Below are positions 1 through 10,335 of a stretch of 64,000 nucleotides of DNA, piece by piece (within the stretch, counting starts at the first letter, position 1; each line of letters begins with the position of its first letter). The DNA comes from Lepiota brunneoincarnata (lineage: Eukaryota; Basidiomycota; Agaricomycetes; Agaricales; Agaricaceae). The notes beneath the pieces were generated by a model. The model saw only the letters and a program-made list of their open reading frames with translations. It did no database searches and had not been told where the DNA came from. A program made the position numbers and the translations under genes. The stretch covers positions 1,426,001 through 1,490,000 of the forward strand of contig JAEBUN010000004.1 of assembly GCA_023014365.1 (NCBI GenBank), in the 5' to 3' direction.

Positions 1-1670
1 CCTTCTCATCTCTCCTCTCCGACTGAATTGAAGTCCCAGGCCCAAGAAGCCGCTCCCTCTCTTCCCTCTCAAGCCTCTTCTTCTCGTCCTCAGCACCTTC
101 GTACGGTGGATTTGGAGCGGGGGCCATTTGAGAGGGCTGAGGCTGAGAAACTGGCGCCGATTGTGAATACGCAGCTGCCAAACGCCGCTTCTCGTCTTCA
201 GCGGTTTCAGACTTCTGAGGACTCGAAGTCGTATGAGTATTGACGCCCGCCGAGCCAGATAGGGGGGACTGGTGAAGTTCATGTATAGAGCCACTCGCAG
301 GACCGGGACCTTGGGCTCCAGCAGAAACGGGCATGCCTGTCTCAGCAATCGTAGGTGTAATAGTCGGGACCGTCGGAGATGCCTTCGGTGGGTCGGCAAC
401 TGCAGTAGGAGGTGACATAGAGATTGGTATGGGCGCAGGAGAATTATTGAGTACGGCAGGATCGAGTGGAGGGGATTGGGTCTTCTGAGGGTGTGTGGCC
501 GGTTGTGCGGTGGCTGGGGGTGACAGGGGCGAGCTGGATTGGAGGGTGGTTTGAGAGGCATTGATACTTGACAGTTCAGAAGCATGACTTTCGCCAAAAC
601 TTTGGGTATCAGACCTGGAGAGTTCAGGAGGCAGATAGCTGGGGTGGAAGATTGATATGACCAGTCTTGTAATTGTCCAGTGCACGCTGGAGGGATGCTC
701 TGGCAGCTCCAGTGGCCTGCGCACCAGTGTAAGGCTGCTCCGATGTAGGAGGGATAGAAGGGAGGACAGCTATGATAGGAGTCGCAGCTTGGGAAAGCAA
801 CACAAGCTTCTCTCCATACTAAGGATCCCATCAGAAATAGCAGTCAGGAAGAGAACAACAAACTAACCTCCCGGATCGCCTCCCACTTGAGCCTCTCGCT
901 TTCCCTTACGGCCTTACGCTTCAGGATCTCGATCTCCCGTTCCTGATTAGCGTCATCTAATTCAGCTTTGCGTATCTGGTCCTTGACTTCGGCAAGCTTC
1001 TTCTCCTGGCCTTTTTGTTGATCGTGCTCGATTCGGGCGAGTTGACTGTGCAAGGTAGCACGGATGTTACGGCGGGGAGTAATGGCGGTTTCGGCGTCTC
1101 GCAGGGCCTTGAGTGGTACACGTGCTGTCTCCAACTTGGTTGCCAAAGAGCTGGCGAGAGAGCCTTGAACAAAGTTGAGGTATGCCAGACGATCAGTGAC
1201 TGGATGAGGCTGATTAGCGACCGTCAGAAAAGTGGGGGTCATATGGTACCAACCATCCTTGAGATCTTCTGTCTCATTCTGACCCCATGTGTAGAGCTCC
1301 TTGCTCTGCAGCTTGGAGTCGCGAGCGACGCCGTCAAAGTCAATTGCGACGCCCTTCTCAGCAGTGATTATCTTCTGGACAGGGGTGGTGGAGCTTCATC
1401 GGGAGGATCGCAGTGAGTAGCGCATCGACTCGAGTAGAAAAAACTGGCGTACGAGTATTGTTGTCCAAAGGTGCGGATCTGGTGTGAGATGCTCTCAAGG
1501 GCATGAGATCTATGGCCCCCTTGGGCGGCGGCCTGGTTGGCGGGAGGTTGGGTGCTGTTGTCGGGGCTGCTAGGGCGGCCATGAGAGGGTAAGTGAGAGG
1601 CCAAGGGGGAGGCGTTGATGGCCGACTGGGCCTTGTCAGCAAAGGAGGCGAGGAAACCTGGGACTGGCAT
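1..1670 (-). CDS. PIL1: Eisosome core protein Pil1/Lsp1 (BAR-domain), 3' end cut by window
   Basis: Pil1/Lsp1 proteins build eisosomes, the furrow-like plasma-membrane domains of fungi. The start at 1670 opens with MPVPGFLASFADKAQ. After an intron near 1.4 kb the strongly conserved BAR core follows, with blocks such as HPVTDRLAYLNFVQ, LKALRDAE, TPRRNIRA and ARIEHDQQKG (about 1240-850). A second intron (about 870-820) joins EAIRE to YGEKLVLLSQAATP. The core ends at RASLQRALDNYKTGHINLP. Beyond this the frame breaks by one extra base near 610-625; the next frame then stays open to the window edge with a Ser/Pro-rich tail and a repeated AEDEK(K/R)RL motif. The family assignment is secure. Whether the break is a sequencing error or a real lesion cannot be told here. 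Confidence 0.9.
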
Positions 1671-1779
1671 TGTTGGAATGGAGCTGGGAGGAGGATTTTG
1701 TCTCTCTTATATACGTGTGGTGATAAGAAATGTCGTCATTACATAGCTTATACCAAACACACTTCCAAAAGCAGTGCAA

Positions 1780-2878
1780 CTATACAATAATTTTCTTCGC
1801 AGCCTTGCCCTTCTTCTCAGAGTCCTTGTGCGACAAGAACTCAACCTCAGTCGCAAGCGGCCCAGCCAGCCGTGCACTCTCTGGATACCCGAGTATGTTT
1901 ATCTTGAAATGGCGGCCAACCGTCTCAATTCGCTCGCGCAGTCCGTCCTCGTCTGATGTTGATGATGCAAGTCTCGTCCATATCGATATACGGTAGAACT
2001 GCGGCCGTATTGAAACGATCACACCTGTGATCAATGATTGCGAGGAAGGTCCCTCCGCCTCAGGTGGGGTAGGGTCAAAAGTTTCGCCAATGGCAGCGAG
2101 CATCTAGAATTGCATGTGAGGCCGACATGTCCGTGGTGGTCCTTATTCACTGACCGTGTATAGCCACATCTTGTCGACATTGCCCCTGTTTTTATCTCTC
2201 GGCAACTGTATGCTCCATTTACCACCGTGTTTATTTGCCTCGTCCTCCCACGCTGGGATAATTCCTTCCTGGTTTGACGGTGAGAATAGGTCTACCTTAG
2301 CTCAGCGCGTGTACGCACCTTGAACAGGTAGTAATTGGCTTTTTGCGGTAGTTGCGAAGGCGGCACAATGTTGTTGTATAATCTGTGATGCAATGATGCT
2401 AAGTCCACTATTCTCACTCGCGCAAACCGAGAGCAAACTTACCCCCAAAATTCCTCCACGCTATCAAAGCTGATGACCCGTTTGATGTCCTCCATCCATC
2501 CCTGGGCAGCGGCAACACCGGGCGTTTGAGGAACCGGAGTTTGAGGGAAGGCAGAAATAGGTGTCTGGGGCAGATTGCGACCTTTAGTCGCCGGAGAGTC
2601 AAACCAGAGAGTCCAGGCCGAGTAGAGAGGATGCTTTTGCACAGCTGAGAAATGTTCCGGACAAGACGCAGCAGAGAATCGAAAATCACCTTGACATTGA
2701 AGTTTTTGGGATCGCTGAACACTGTTCGGATTCCTTGAGCTTGCTCCTCCATGTCTATCTCTTGAATTTCCCCGGGCTCCAGATCGTCGGTCTCATTTGA
2801 TTGGGGTTGATCAGCTAGTGCTGCGCTGAGGGCAGCCCTCGAAGCTTGCAAAGCTGGGGGAGGAAGAGTGGAAGCCAT
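1780..2878 (-). CDS. eIF4E: Translation initiation factor eIF4E (mRNA cap-binding)
   Basis: eIF4E binds the 5' cap of mRNA and recruits eIF4G in the cytoplasm. The gene starts at 2878 with a variable acidic leader (DLEPGEIQEIDMEEQ). An intron ending in GTGCAAAAG joins NVK to HPLYSAWTLWFDSP, the classic eIF4E opening. Further blocks are VEEFWGLYNN with the cap-stacking Trp, PAWEDEANKHGGKW with the second cap-contact region, and MWLYTMLAAIGETFD. The C-terminus holds VIVSIRPQFYRISIWTR and a Lys-rich end. An insertion rich in Thr/Pro/Gln after LWFDSP is a fungal feature. It is divergent from the mitochondrial carrier gene with about 255 bp between the two starts. Three or four introns are needed. 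Confidence 0.92.
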
Positions 2879-3133
2879 GGTACTCAGACGTGCGGCGAGA
2901 AGGGTGGCAAGCGGAGGTGAGAAGTATTAAGAGGGTGCGTTGAGCGTAAGAGTTGTTCTGATGATTTTTGTCACCGTCGCCATAACGTAGGCCGATCTCG
3001 GCTGGATAATAAAACTCCGCCAAACCCTTCAAACCCCGCTTTATCTGATAAGACCTCCGCTCGGCATTGCTCCAACCGAAAATTACTCACTTGCTCTCGC
3101 AGCCTCTTCTCCTCTCCCCTCCTCCTCCACTGC

Positions 3134-4329
3134 ATGGACCTCTTCCATGCAAAGCTCGTGGCCGCCGCAACGGGGTCAACCCTGACCGCCCTCACAAGTA
3201 TGTCCTTCAGCTCCTGTCCTACCACCCACCCTGTATACTCACATATACCTAGTGACCCCTTTTGATGTCGTCAAAACTCGCCTACAGACCCAGCCCGTTC
3301 GTCCTCGGCCCCTCTTTCCACAAGCCTCCACCCAATACTTGTTGCCAACCCACAAAGGCAGGGCCCTGCGTACGGAACATGTCGTCGATGGCAAGGAATG
3401 TGACCCTGGCGCGACCTCTTTCTGAGGTCGTGTGCGTGTGGCATAACGGTGTCTTTCAGAACGGAGCAGGTTAACGGCTTTTATGACGCCGTCAGACACG
3501 TATTGCGAGCGGAGGGTGTCCGTGGGCTATGGAAGGGTGCTGGTACTTCCCTGTGAGTAAAATCTTTTACTTTCACCAACTTAGCCAGCTCAACCACACT
3601 CAGAATAATTGGTGTGCCCTCATCGACGGCATATATCCTCACATACGACCACTTACTTAATGTGCTTTTGCCGACGATTCTACCTGCCGGGTCTGTCATT
3701 CCACTCTCTGCTGGGATTATTGCACGTTCTGCCATTACCTCTCTGGCATCTCCTCTGGAATTGATCCGCACAAATCTCCAATCCACTCCTCTCTCCCCCA
3801 ACAACCCTCACACCCTCCGTTCTGTGCTCATATCAATACAGAATCTGGTTCGAATGAACGGTGTCCTTTTCATGTGGCGAGGACTGGGTCCCACGCTATG
3901 GCGTGATGTGCCATTTTCTGGAATATACTGGGCTAGTTACGAGGCTTGGAAAGGCTTTTTCGCAGGCAGAGGTCGTGAGGGAGCATCCGTGGCATTCACG
4001 AGCGGCGCCGCAAGCGGTATTCTCGCAGCTCTCGTAACTTCCCCGTTTGATGTTCTAAAAACCCGACGCCAAGCGCTCATCATGTCAGCAACGAATGCAC
4101 AGTTCACGCGGACTATGCCGCTGCTCTTGCGTATCATTCGGACGGAGGGCTCCTCCGCACTTTTCGCCGGGATCTTGCCCCGGGTTGTCAAAATTGCACC
4201 CGCCTGTGGCATCATGATTTCGTGCTTTGAGGTATGTACATTGCCTCACTACCCACATATAACCATAATTCTCGTCTAATATTCCTTGCTTAGGGCATTG
4301 GTAAATTTTTGTCGAAGGGGTCCCTATAA
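3134..4329 (+). CDS. Mitochondrial carrier, SLC25A39/SLC25A40 (Mtm1) type
   Basis: Inner-membrane carrier of the family linked to mitochondrial glutathione import and manganese/haem homeostasis (Mtm1 in yeast). All three signature repeats are visible: TPFDVVKTRLQTQ, SPLELIRTNLQ and SPFDVLKTRRQ. The helix context is typical of SLC25A39/40: GVPSSTAYILTYDHL, FMWRGLGPTLWRDVPFSGIYW and KIAPACGIMISCFE. I take the first ATG in frame (3134); an upstream exon is possible. The last exon is short (GIGKFLSKGSL, stop at 4329). Between about 3368 and 3460 the frame cannot be carried with a GT-AG intron. Either a 92 bp intron with a GC donor at 3368 is removed, or there are one-base indels around a readable SEVVCVWHNGVF segment. 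Confidence 0.85.
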
Positions 4330-4430
4330 ATTTATCTAGATTATGATATTTGTATTCCTTGTGATGAGGATATCGCTCTGGTTCAACGTAATACTCGGGG
4401 GAAACATGCATACGTAGTAACGACATTCCT

Positions 4431-5507
4431 CTAGCCTAATCTATTCAATTGCCGGTTGGCCTGACGCAGTTTACCCGAAACTTGATCAACATCATTGGAT
4501 AGGGCGTCCAATAACTCGTTTTGTTCAGCTATCTCATTGTTGATGGCGTCTCCTAGTTGGCGTTGCCGCTGGAGAATTGTTGTAAGGACTGAGAGTTGCT
4601 GATCTTGTTGCTGGACCTGCGTCTGTTGGAGTCCGAGCAATCCGGCATTATCCAAAGGTCTTGTAAGCTCCGTTTCTTGAGGTTCGGACGCACCAAAGAC
4701 TCTCCTGGCAGGTTTGCCAATAGCCTTGCTCCCAAGCAAGGCCTCCCTGTCCGTTTCAGGCGCCGGGTTCAGAGCAGCAGAACCACCAGCCGTCACCGCT
4801 CGAGAGGTCTGACGGGCAATCGTCACGACTCTGCTAAGTTTCTCGCAATCATCCTGCAATCGCGCGACCATATCTGTCCGGCGCTGCAACTCGCCTTCGC
4901 TCATCCCTGCTAACGCCAATTCTTCTAACCCCTTCCCTAGCAGCCCGATACGCGAGAGCAAGCCGGCTAGCTTGGTTTTCGCGCTAACATTGGACTTATG
5001 TGAGGCACCGACGTCACCAAGATCGGAGAGCGCATCGCGCTTGTTGATATCTGCCCAGACATCTCGTAGACGGGCTTGGATGTCCAAGTGCTCATCTAGC
5101 CAAGACGCAGATGTGAATTGGGTTGGGGCGATGCCTTGCGCAGTTGACCCCTGACGTCCAATGGGAACACCGAGGAAGTCGCGGAAAGCAAAGTGTTCTC
5201 TCCATTTCTCGTCCTTTGCGCTGATTATAGCTCGAAGATAGCGTTCCAGCCCCTCTTTTCGTTCTTCGAGGACCTTGATATCGTTATGGGAGCGAAGGAT
5301 GGAGAACTTGTGCTTGGGTGGGAGGGAACATGGTGGGGCACCCACTGACTTTGTGAGTGTAATGTGTAAGTCGTCGAATTCGGAGTATCGTCGCCACATC
5401 TGCCATGACCGAACGTGAGCCTGGATTTCGATGCGGTAGACTACGTGGTGTTTGGGAGAAGAACGTTCTTCGTAGCCACGAATGAAGACGGCTTGGATGG
5501 CAGTCAT
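4431..5507 (-). CDS. VAM7: Vam7-like vacuolar SNARE with PX domain
   Basis: Single-exon gene. The N-terminal PX domain (about residues 1-115) binds phosphatidylinositol 3-phosphate: note WRRYSEFDDLH and the basic PPKHKF segment, then a DFLGVP ending. The C-terminal 65 residues form a Qc-SNARE heptad coiled coil (QQQDQQLSVLTTIL to QANRQLNRLG) with no membrane anchor, as in yeast Vam7, which acts in vacuole fusion with Vam3 and Vti1. The chosen start at 5507 (MTAIQAVFI) sits in a strong context (TTCCACCATGACT). The frame is also open back to an ATG at 5555 in a weaker context. Confidence 0.88.
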   Translation of the reverse strand: MTAIQAVFIRGYEERSSPKHHVVYRIEIQAHVRSWQMWRRYSEFDDLHITLTKSVGAPPCSLPPKHKFSILRSHNDIKVLEERKEGLERYLRAIISAKDEKWREHFAFRDFLGVPIGRQGSTAQGIAPTQFTSASWLDEHLDIQARLRDVWADINKRDALSDLGDVGASHKSNVSAKTKLAGLLSRIGLLGKGLEELALAGMSEGELQRRTDMVARLQDDCEKLSRVVTIARQTSRAVTAGGSAALNPAPETDREALLGSKAIGKPARRVFGASEPQETELTRPLDNAGLLGLQQTQVQQQDQQLSVLTTILQRQRQLGDAINNEIAEQNELLDALSNDVDQVSGKLRQANRQLNRLG

Positions 5508-6254
5508 GGTGGAAGTGAGGCTCTCACCATATTTGGGCATCATACCGTCTTGCATGAAGTGAATCCGAACAGCTGGAATCCATCACAAACCGTGAGGCCT
5601 GAAGCTTAATGAGGCTCAGGCACGACCTGCACCGATAGATGAGCCTATGCAACTATTTTCTTGCTCGTAATAAAGTGGGATATGCGACCCAAGAAACCAT
5701 GTACGAAGGGGAAGGGGGTCAAACGCGTGTAAGAGGCGGGAGGTGCAAGAACTCGGATTATGTGCGGAAATGCCACAGGATACTGAGACTTTGGCAGTGG
5801 ACGACTCGGTATGATTATGGTCATCATTACACCTTGGATGTGTGGATCTTTCACCGGAAGTAGGTTCAGTTTCAGGCGACCCCTCGAAGGCATCTGGATG
5901 ACGAGAGTATGGGTGGTGGCTCGGGCATAGACGAGACCTCAGGCCTCAGGGGGGGGTGCAATACATAGCTATATCAACTAATCGTCTTCGCCAACTCAGG
6001 CATATCTCCATGTCAAGCTTGCCATTCATATCTGATTTTTGGAATTTGGAGAGCGAAGTAGGCATTTAAGCAGAAGAAACACTGTCTGTTATCCGCGATG
6101 TCCAGTGACTGTTATTGGTGCAAGCCTGTCCCCAGGTAGGTATGTTGGGGACTTTGGGATTCTTTCAACGAGAGCAGAGGATGGAGAGAACTCCCGAGAT
6201 TGTTCAGTGGTAGAGAGATATAAGATGGTGCTGCTGACATGTCCATGCTAGAAA
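5508..6254. other. Intergenic, no gene seen
   Basis: About 750 bp between the VAM7 start and the methyltransferase stop. Only short unspliced frames without recognisable protein features are present. It presumably holds the VAM7 promoter and 5' leader and the 3' end of the methyltransferase gene. Confidence 0.5.
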
Positions 6255-7339
6255 CTAGTTTGACGGCCGTTGGCCACCGACAATTACAAAACGAGTCTGA
6301 GTCGTAGTAGTGTACCACCTCAGAAACTTGGCGTACAACCACCACCCCCAGCCTTTGGTTGGACAGAACCGAATCATACCCGGAAATACATGAGATGTAA
6401 TGTCCTCGAGCACGACGTCAGTATATCCGATCTCTTCCAGGTCCCGCACATATTCCTGTGGTGAGGTCATGTTCTCTTTCGGCATAATCCCGATACAAGA
6501 AGTGAAGAACGACGCCTCCCAGCTACACAAGGCAGAAGGGGCGAAACACATGTCTCCGAGCGCAATCCGTCCTCCGGGAGAAAGCTTCTGATAGGTCTGG
6601 GTAAGGAACTCTTTGCGGGTGATGAAGTGATATGCGCAATCTAGAGCGAGTACGGTATCAAATTTAGATGAGTTGAGAGGATGGAGAGGGTGTGCAGGGG
6701 AGTCATTGCGACAGATTGCATCTCCGTGGTACAGACAAGCCTGGACGTTTGCAGCATCTTTATCAGACGACTGCAGTCGAGAAACCCTTTCCTTCGATCG
6801 TTCGTGGTGAGAGACGAGGCTTGTGATGCCGACGATACTTGAAGGTCGGGGAACAGCAGGATCCGAAAGTAACATGATCAGAGACTCCCCAGTTCCATGA
6901 CCGACATCTGCACATCGAAACGCTGAGGACAGAAACACAAATAGAGGAGGATGGCAAAACGCACCCAATATCCTGGCCCCAGCTTTCAACTTTGCTGCTT
7001 CTACGAGCTTGAGCGCCAGTGCTTGGGGGCCCTTTCAGATCAGCCTCAGTTGAGCCGACATGGGATCCCGCATACCTCGGCAGGCTTGAGGGAACAAACT
7101 CGTATCCTGCGTCGAATCTGAGCAAGGTGTAGAGCTACATTAACGTTTGACTTGAAACCAACCTTCCAATATCCTTGGTTCAACCACTCCGTCTGGGGCA
7201 TCGAATTTGTACCTTCCCCCGCATACCGGTTCAATTCTAGGTGAAAGAGTCCATATGGGTCCTTTGGGATTGTCCTAACAGTAGCAGCTATTGCTACAAG
7301 CCCAAGGATGAGAGCGAGCAGGGTTACCTTGTCAAGCAT
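6255..7339 (-). CDS. Membrane-anchored SAM-dependent methyltransferase (class I, Methyltransf_11-like)
   Basis: The product starts MLDKVTLLALILGLVAIAATV, a single N-terminal membrane anchor, followed by LNQGYWK. Splicing joins GYWK to DTSLFPQACR, then to ALALKLVEAAKLKAGARIL, then to DVGHGTGESL. The last is the glycine-rich SAM-binding motif I. Later parts of the Rossmann fold are SSKFDTVLALDCAYHF (motif with acidic residue) and LSPGGRIALGDMC. Methyl transfer from SAM is inferred from the fold; the substrate is unknown. The frame is intact only if the third exon begins at CACTGG after the acceptor CCCCCAAG; the nearer AG gives a shift. The C-terminus is rich in Trp and aromatic residues. Confidence 0.82.
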
Positions 7340-8671
7340 AGGATACGTCGGGGTTTACGCCGAGTGCTGAGCGCTGGACTTGAATGTTGTTTGCAAGTAT
7401 GGTGCATTTTGAGGCCATATATTTCTCATGCCAGAACACTTTTGAAACTCCAAAAAATGATCGACTTTTCGTTTTATTTATGTTTTGCAACCCAGTCCCA
7501 AATGCCTCAGTTGTTCTGTGTATCCAGAACATGATGCATAATCATATTATCCAAAAATATTACCTAATCTCCCCTTTGTTGAGCTTTGCATCAGTGCTGA
7601 ATCGGATCATTTGCTCGATCTACATTGCAGTATCAGCAGCTCATTTCCTCACGTTCGAGCGTTCGACACTCGCCATGCTTTTATTGTAGCTCGTCAAATC
7701 TATACTTGTTTATGACATTGTGTATTATCCCTCATCATCAGCATCGCCAGTCTAGTCGTTTTCGGTCGTTTTCGGTGGATCATGTGTGACTCGGCTGTTA
7801 ACATACATAATTGGAATTCAAGATCTATTTTCCATCCTTTCCGCCAACCGCTCCATAAGACCCTCGTGCGCCCGAATCATAGTGCCAATTACGTAGGGAA
7901 CCAATAAACACAACACCTAAACTCCGAAATTATGATCACTTCAATTCGCCAAGAATTGTGGAAAAGAAAAGAAAAACCTAACCTCCACCTCCAGCATTTC
8001 CGCCACCTCCACCACCCCAGGCTCCTCAGTCTCCTTCACCCGAATCCGGGTCTCGAACCGTGGAAGCAGGAAGCTCGGACTCAATTCGAGGGACACGTTC
8101 ATCCCTTGGCCAAGCTCATCCTCGACGGGATGGAACTCGGCAAGGAACGAGTTGTCATACGACCAAAGGCCCCCAATTACGCTTAGCCGCTCTGTAATTT
8201 TGTGGCGGTGGGGAGTTCGAAGCGTCCTGCTCGACTTTGATCACCAGGGGCTGAAGTCTACTGAAGGATTCGGCACTTTGGACGACTTCGCAGACTTGAG
8301 ATTTTGAGGCACGAATGTGTCTGCGAACGGCGACCTCACGGCGGAGAAAGAGCGGCCACAACATGCTGGTGGTTGCAATCGCAAAAGAGCGGCGCGGGCC
8401 GTTGCACGCTGGTGGGTTCTTTCTCTATCACGCCCGGCCACACCATCTCTTTGGCTTGTGAGATGATTCCCACAGGAACACCGCGGAAGTAGTAGCGGCG
8501 TTATGCAATATCATACAAATTTGGGTTCCCTGTACCCCAAACACTCGAAACGATCGAACATTGCGTATTTTACAGCTGCAAAGGCAGTATGTGGACCTAG
8601 TATACAAGACAGGATATGTGTAGGAATGAGCAGCTCTAATATATCCAGTAGCAAGAAAAGTGGAAATTAGA
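7340..8671. other. Long intergenic stretch with one unrecognised coding-like segment
   Basis: About 1.3 kb between the methyltransferase start and the Snf4 stop. The part 7340-7920 is AT-richer and shows nothing coding. The part about 7945-8490 on the minus strand looks coding (listed separately). Confidence 0.5.
7945..8490 (-). CDS. Possible unrecognised gene or gene remnant
   Basis: On the minus strand a segment from about 8170 to 7982 reads SYDNSFLAEFHPVEDELGQG and then LELSPSFLLPRFETRIRVKE, with balanced composition and an acidic tail. It is followed by GTTAGG, a possible donor. Upstream, a candidate intron (GTGATC ... ATTACAG, about 8247-8192) leads back to frames covering 8250-8440 that contain RSPFADTF and SAKSSKVPNPSVDFS. 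I could not build one convincing start-to-stop model and I do not recognise the family. It could be a small gene with undetected exons, or a decayed gene. Confidence 0.25.
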
Positions 8672-10125
8672 TCACGAAGTAATGGATGCAGGTGGATCTG
8701 CTAAAATGGTCGGTGGTTTTGCTCGCTCTTCCTTGGCGTCTTCAACGACGTCTGCACGCCCGACAATGTAGCGGAGGACGTCGCTTAGTGTTATGATGCC
8801 CACTAGCCTGCCTTTCTTTCCGCCTCTCTTCTCTTCCTCCTGGAACCGTCGGAAGTAAGTAACGAGTCGAGTATATTTCGGAAAAGACACGTTACCTCGC
8901 CTTCGACGACGACCAGGCGGTGAACGCGGCGCTTCTTGATTAGCTGGAGAAGAGTTCCGAGGGAGTCCGACGCGGTACAGATGACTACACCGGGAAAGTC
9001 TGGGGAACGCTGTGTGATGGCCTCTCTGATCTTGAGATCGAGCGATTGGTAGACTCCCAGGCGGACGAGTGTCTGGAAATCTGATCCAGAAAGGGGAAAC
9101 TAATACCAGATCAAGACTTACGATGACATCGACGGTTTCATATAGGTTGACGACGACGCCCTCCTCGTCGAGGATAGGGACAGCAGATATGGAGCGCTCC
9201 GAAAACATGTGGACGACATCAAATACAGAGGTGTCCATGCTGGCGGTGGCAATAGGATAATAAGGGTTGTTCAAGTCGGGGGATGGTGAAGCGACATATT
9301 TGCCGATTTTGAGTCTCCTGAGTGGCAGGTGTAGCTGCTGAATTTCTTTATGGCACTACGTAGCGGTGAAGATGAGAAAGGGGGGGGGGGGGGGGTTAGA
9401 TATGTAGAGACTAAGCTTACATTAATGGAGATGAATTTGAGGAGACGGTATTGGGTGAGGACGGAAATGATGACTTCATGGCCTGTTTCAGGTGTCATTG
9501 TCGAGCAGTGGCAGCCGCCGTGCGTGAGTCTGGATGATGAGCTTCGCGGCATCGAAAAGGGAGCTAGAGGGATGTTCCCGCGTGAGTGGGGGAGGTGCTA
9601 CACCCAGTTCTTTTTCGATCTCTGGATCGGGGCATTGAGTATGGCTGCGGCGGACAATGTGCTCAAGCCGGCCTACCACGGAGAGATTCGAGGCGGAAGA
9701 TTTCAACGTCAATGGCGGCCTGCTCAAAGTCTGCGGTGCGGTAGTAATATTGGATGAGATGGATTATATCAAGCACTGTCAACATTCCGGCAAATTTGGA
9801 TTTCTCGCTGTTCCAAAGGGGCGCAGAGACGACGCCTGAAATGATGATCAAAGGTACGAAGGGGGTGGATGAGGATGGTAATACCGTTGAGAAGGAGACA
9901 TTGGAGCGCCTTCTTCACATTGAGCTTTGTGTCGAGCACGATGAGCCTGAAGCTAACGGGAAAGGCTTCGTAACAGGTATGGCCTTTGAGAAAGGATCGG
10001 ATGGCGTTGATCCCAGCGTCATGGAGCTCCTGAGCGGGGTTGTATGCCTGAGAGCCTGCGCGACGGCGGGTGGATGTTCTGTGTCTTATGTTCTTGGGAG
10101 AGGCAGCGGGAGAGAGTGTGGCCAT
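8672..10125 (-). CDS. SNF4: AMPK/SNF1 complex gamma subunit (CBS-domain energy sensor)
   Basis: Regulatory gamma subunit of the SNF1/AMPK kinase, which reads adenine nucleotides through CBS repeats. The start at 10125 (MATLSPAASP) follows from splicing. Conserved blocks in order: AINAIRSFLKGHTCYE-type opening (here GINAIRSFLKGHTCYEAFP), KLNVKKALQCLL, NGVVSAPLWNSEKSKFAGML, then LTVLDIIHLIQYYY. CBS2 follows with SLFDAAKLIIQTHARRLPLLD, then LTQYRLLKFISINV, LRRLKIG and SAVPILDEEGVVVNLYETVD. CBS4 holds LLQLIKKRRVHRLVVVEGE and LVGIITLSDVLRYIVG. About five introns; one contains a 16-bp G/C homopolymer. The start is 210 bp from the divergent Ssh4-like gene. Confidence 0.92.
9380..9395. repeat. 16-bp G homopolymer in a SNF4 intron
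   Basis: A run of 16 G on the plus strand (16 C on the sense strand of SNF4). It lies inside the intron that joins FISINV to QQLHLPLRRLKIG, upstream of the acceptor AATTCAG. It may be length-variable or miscounted but does not touch coding sequence. Confidence 0.9.
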
Positions 10126-10335
10126 GGATTGGAGGGGAGAGTTGTCGAGAGGCCCACGAAGGGAGTGTTGTCGCCGGAGAGTGTTCCTAAAAGGGCAAAT
10201 ATGTGCCGGGATGGCCGGTTGGACATGATGAGAGCAACATCTGCTCGTGCAGTGCCGCTGGCGCTGAGCCAACCAAAACACATCTTTGTTCTTGTTCATC
10301 ACCACCTACCCCTCCCTCCTCTCCACGCTCTCCCT

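Noticed and set aside
7000..7130. Apparent frameshift in the methyltransferase at a run of C
   Set aside because: Using the acceptor CCCCCAAG instead of the nearer AG gives CRALALKLVEAAKL in frame, so no break is needed.
9754..10335. Long plus-strand open frame continuing into the Ssh4-like gene
   Set aside because: It runs antisense through conserved SNF4 exons; the Ssh4-like start at 10336 has the protein features.
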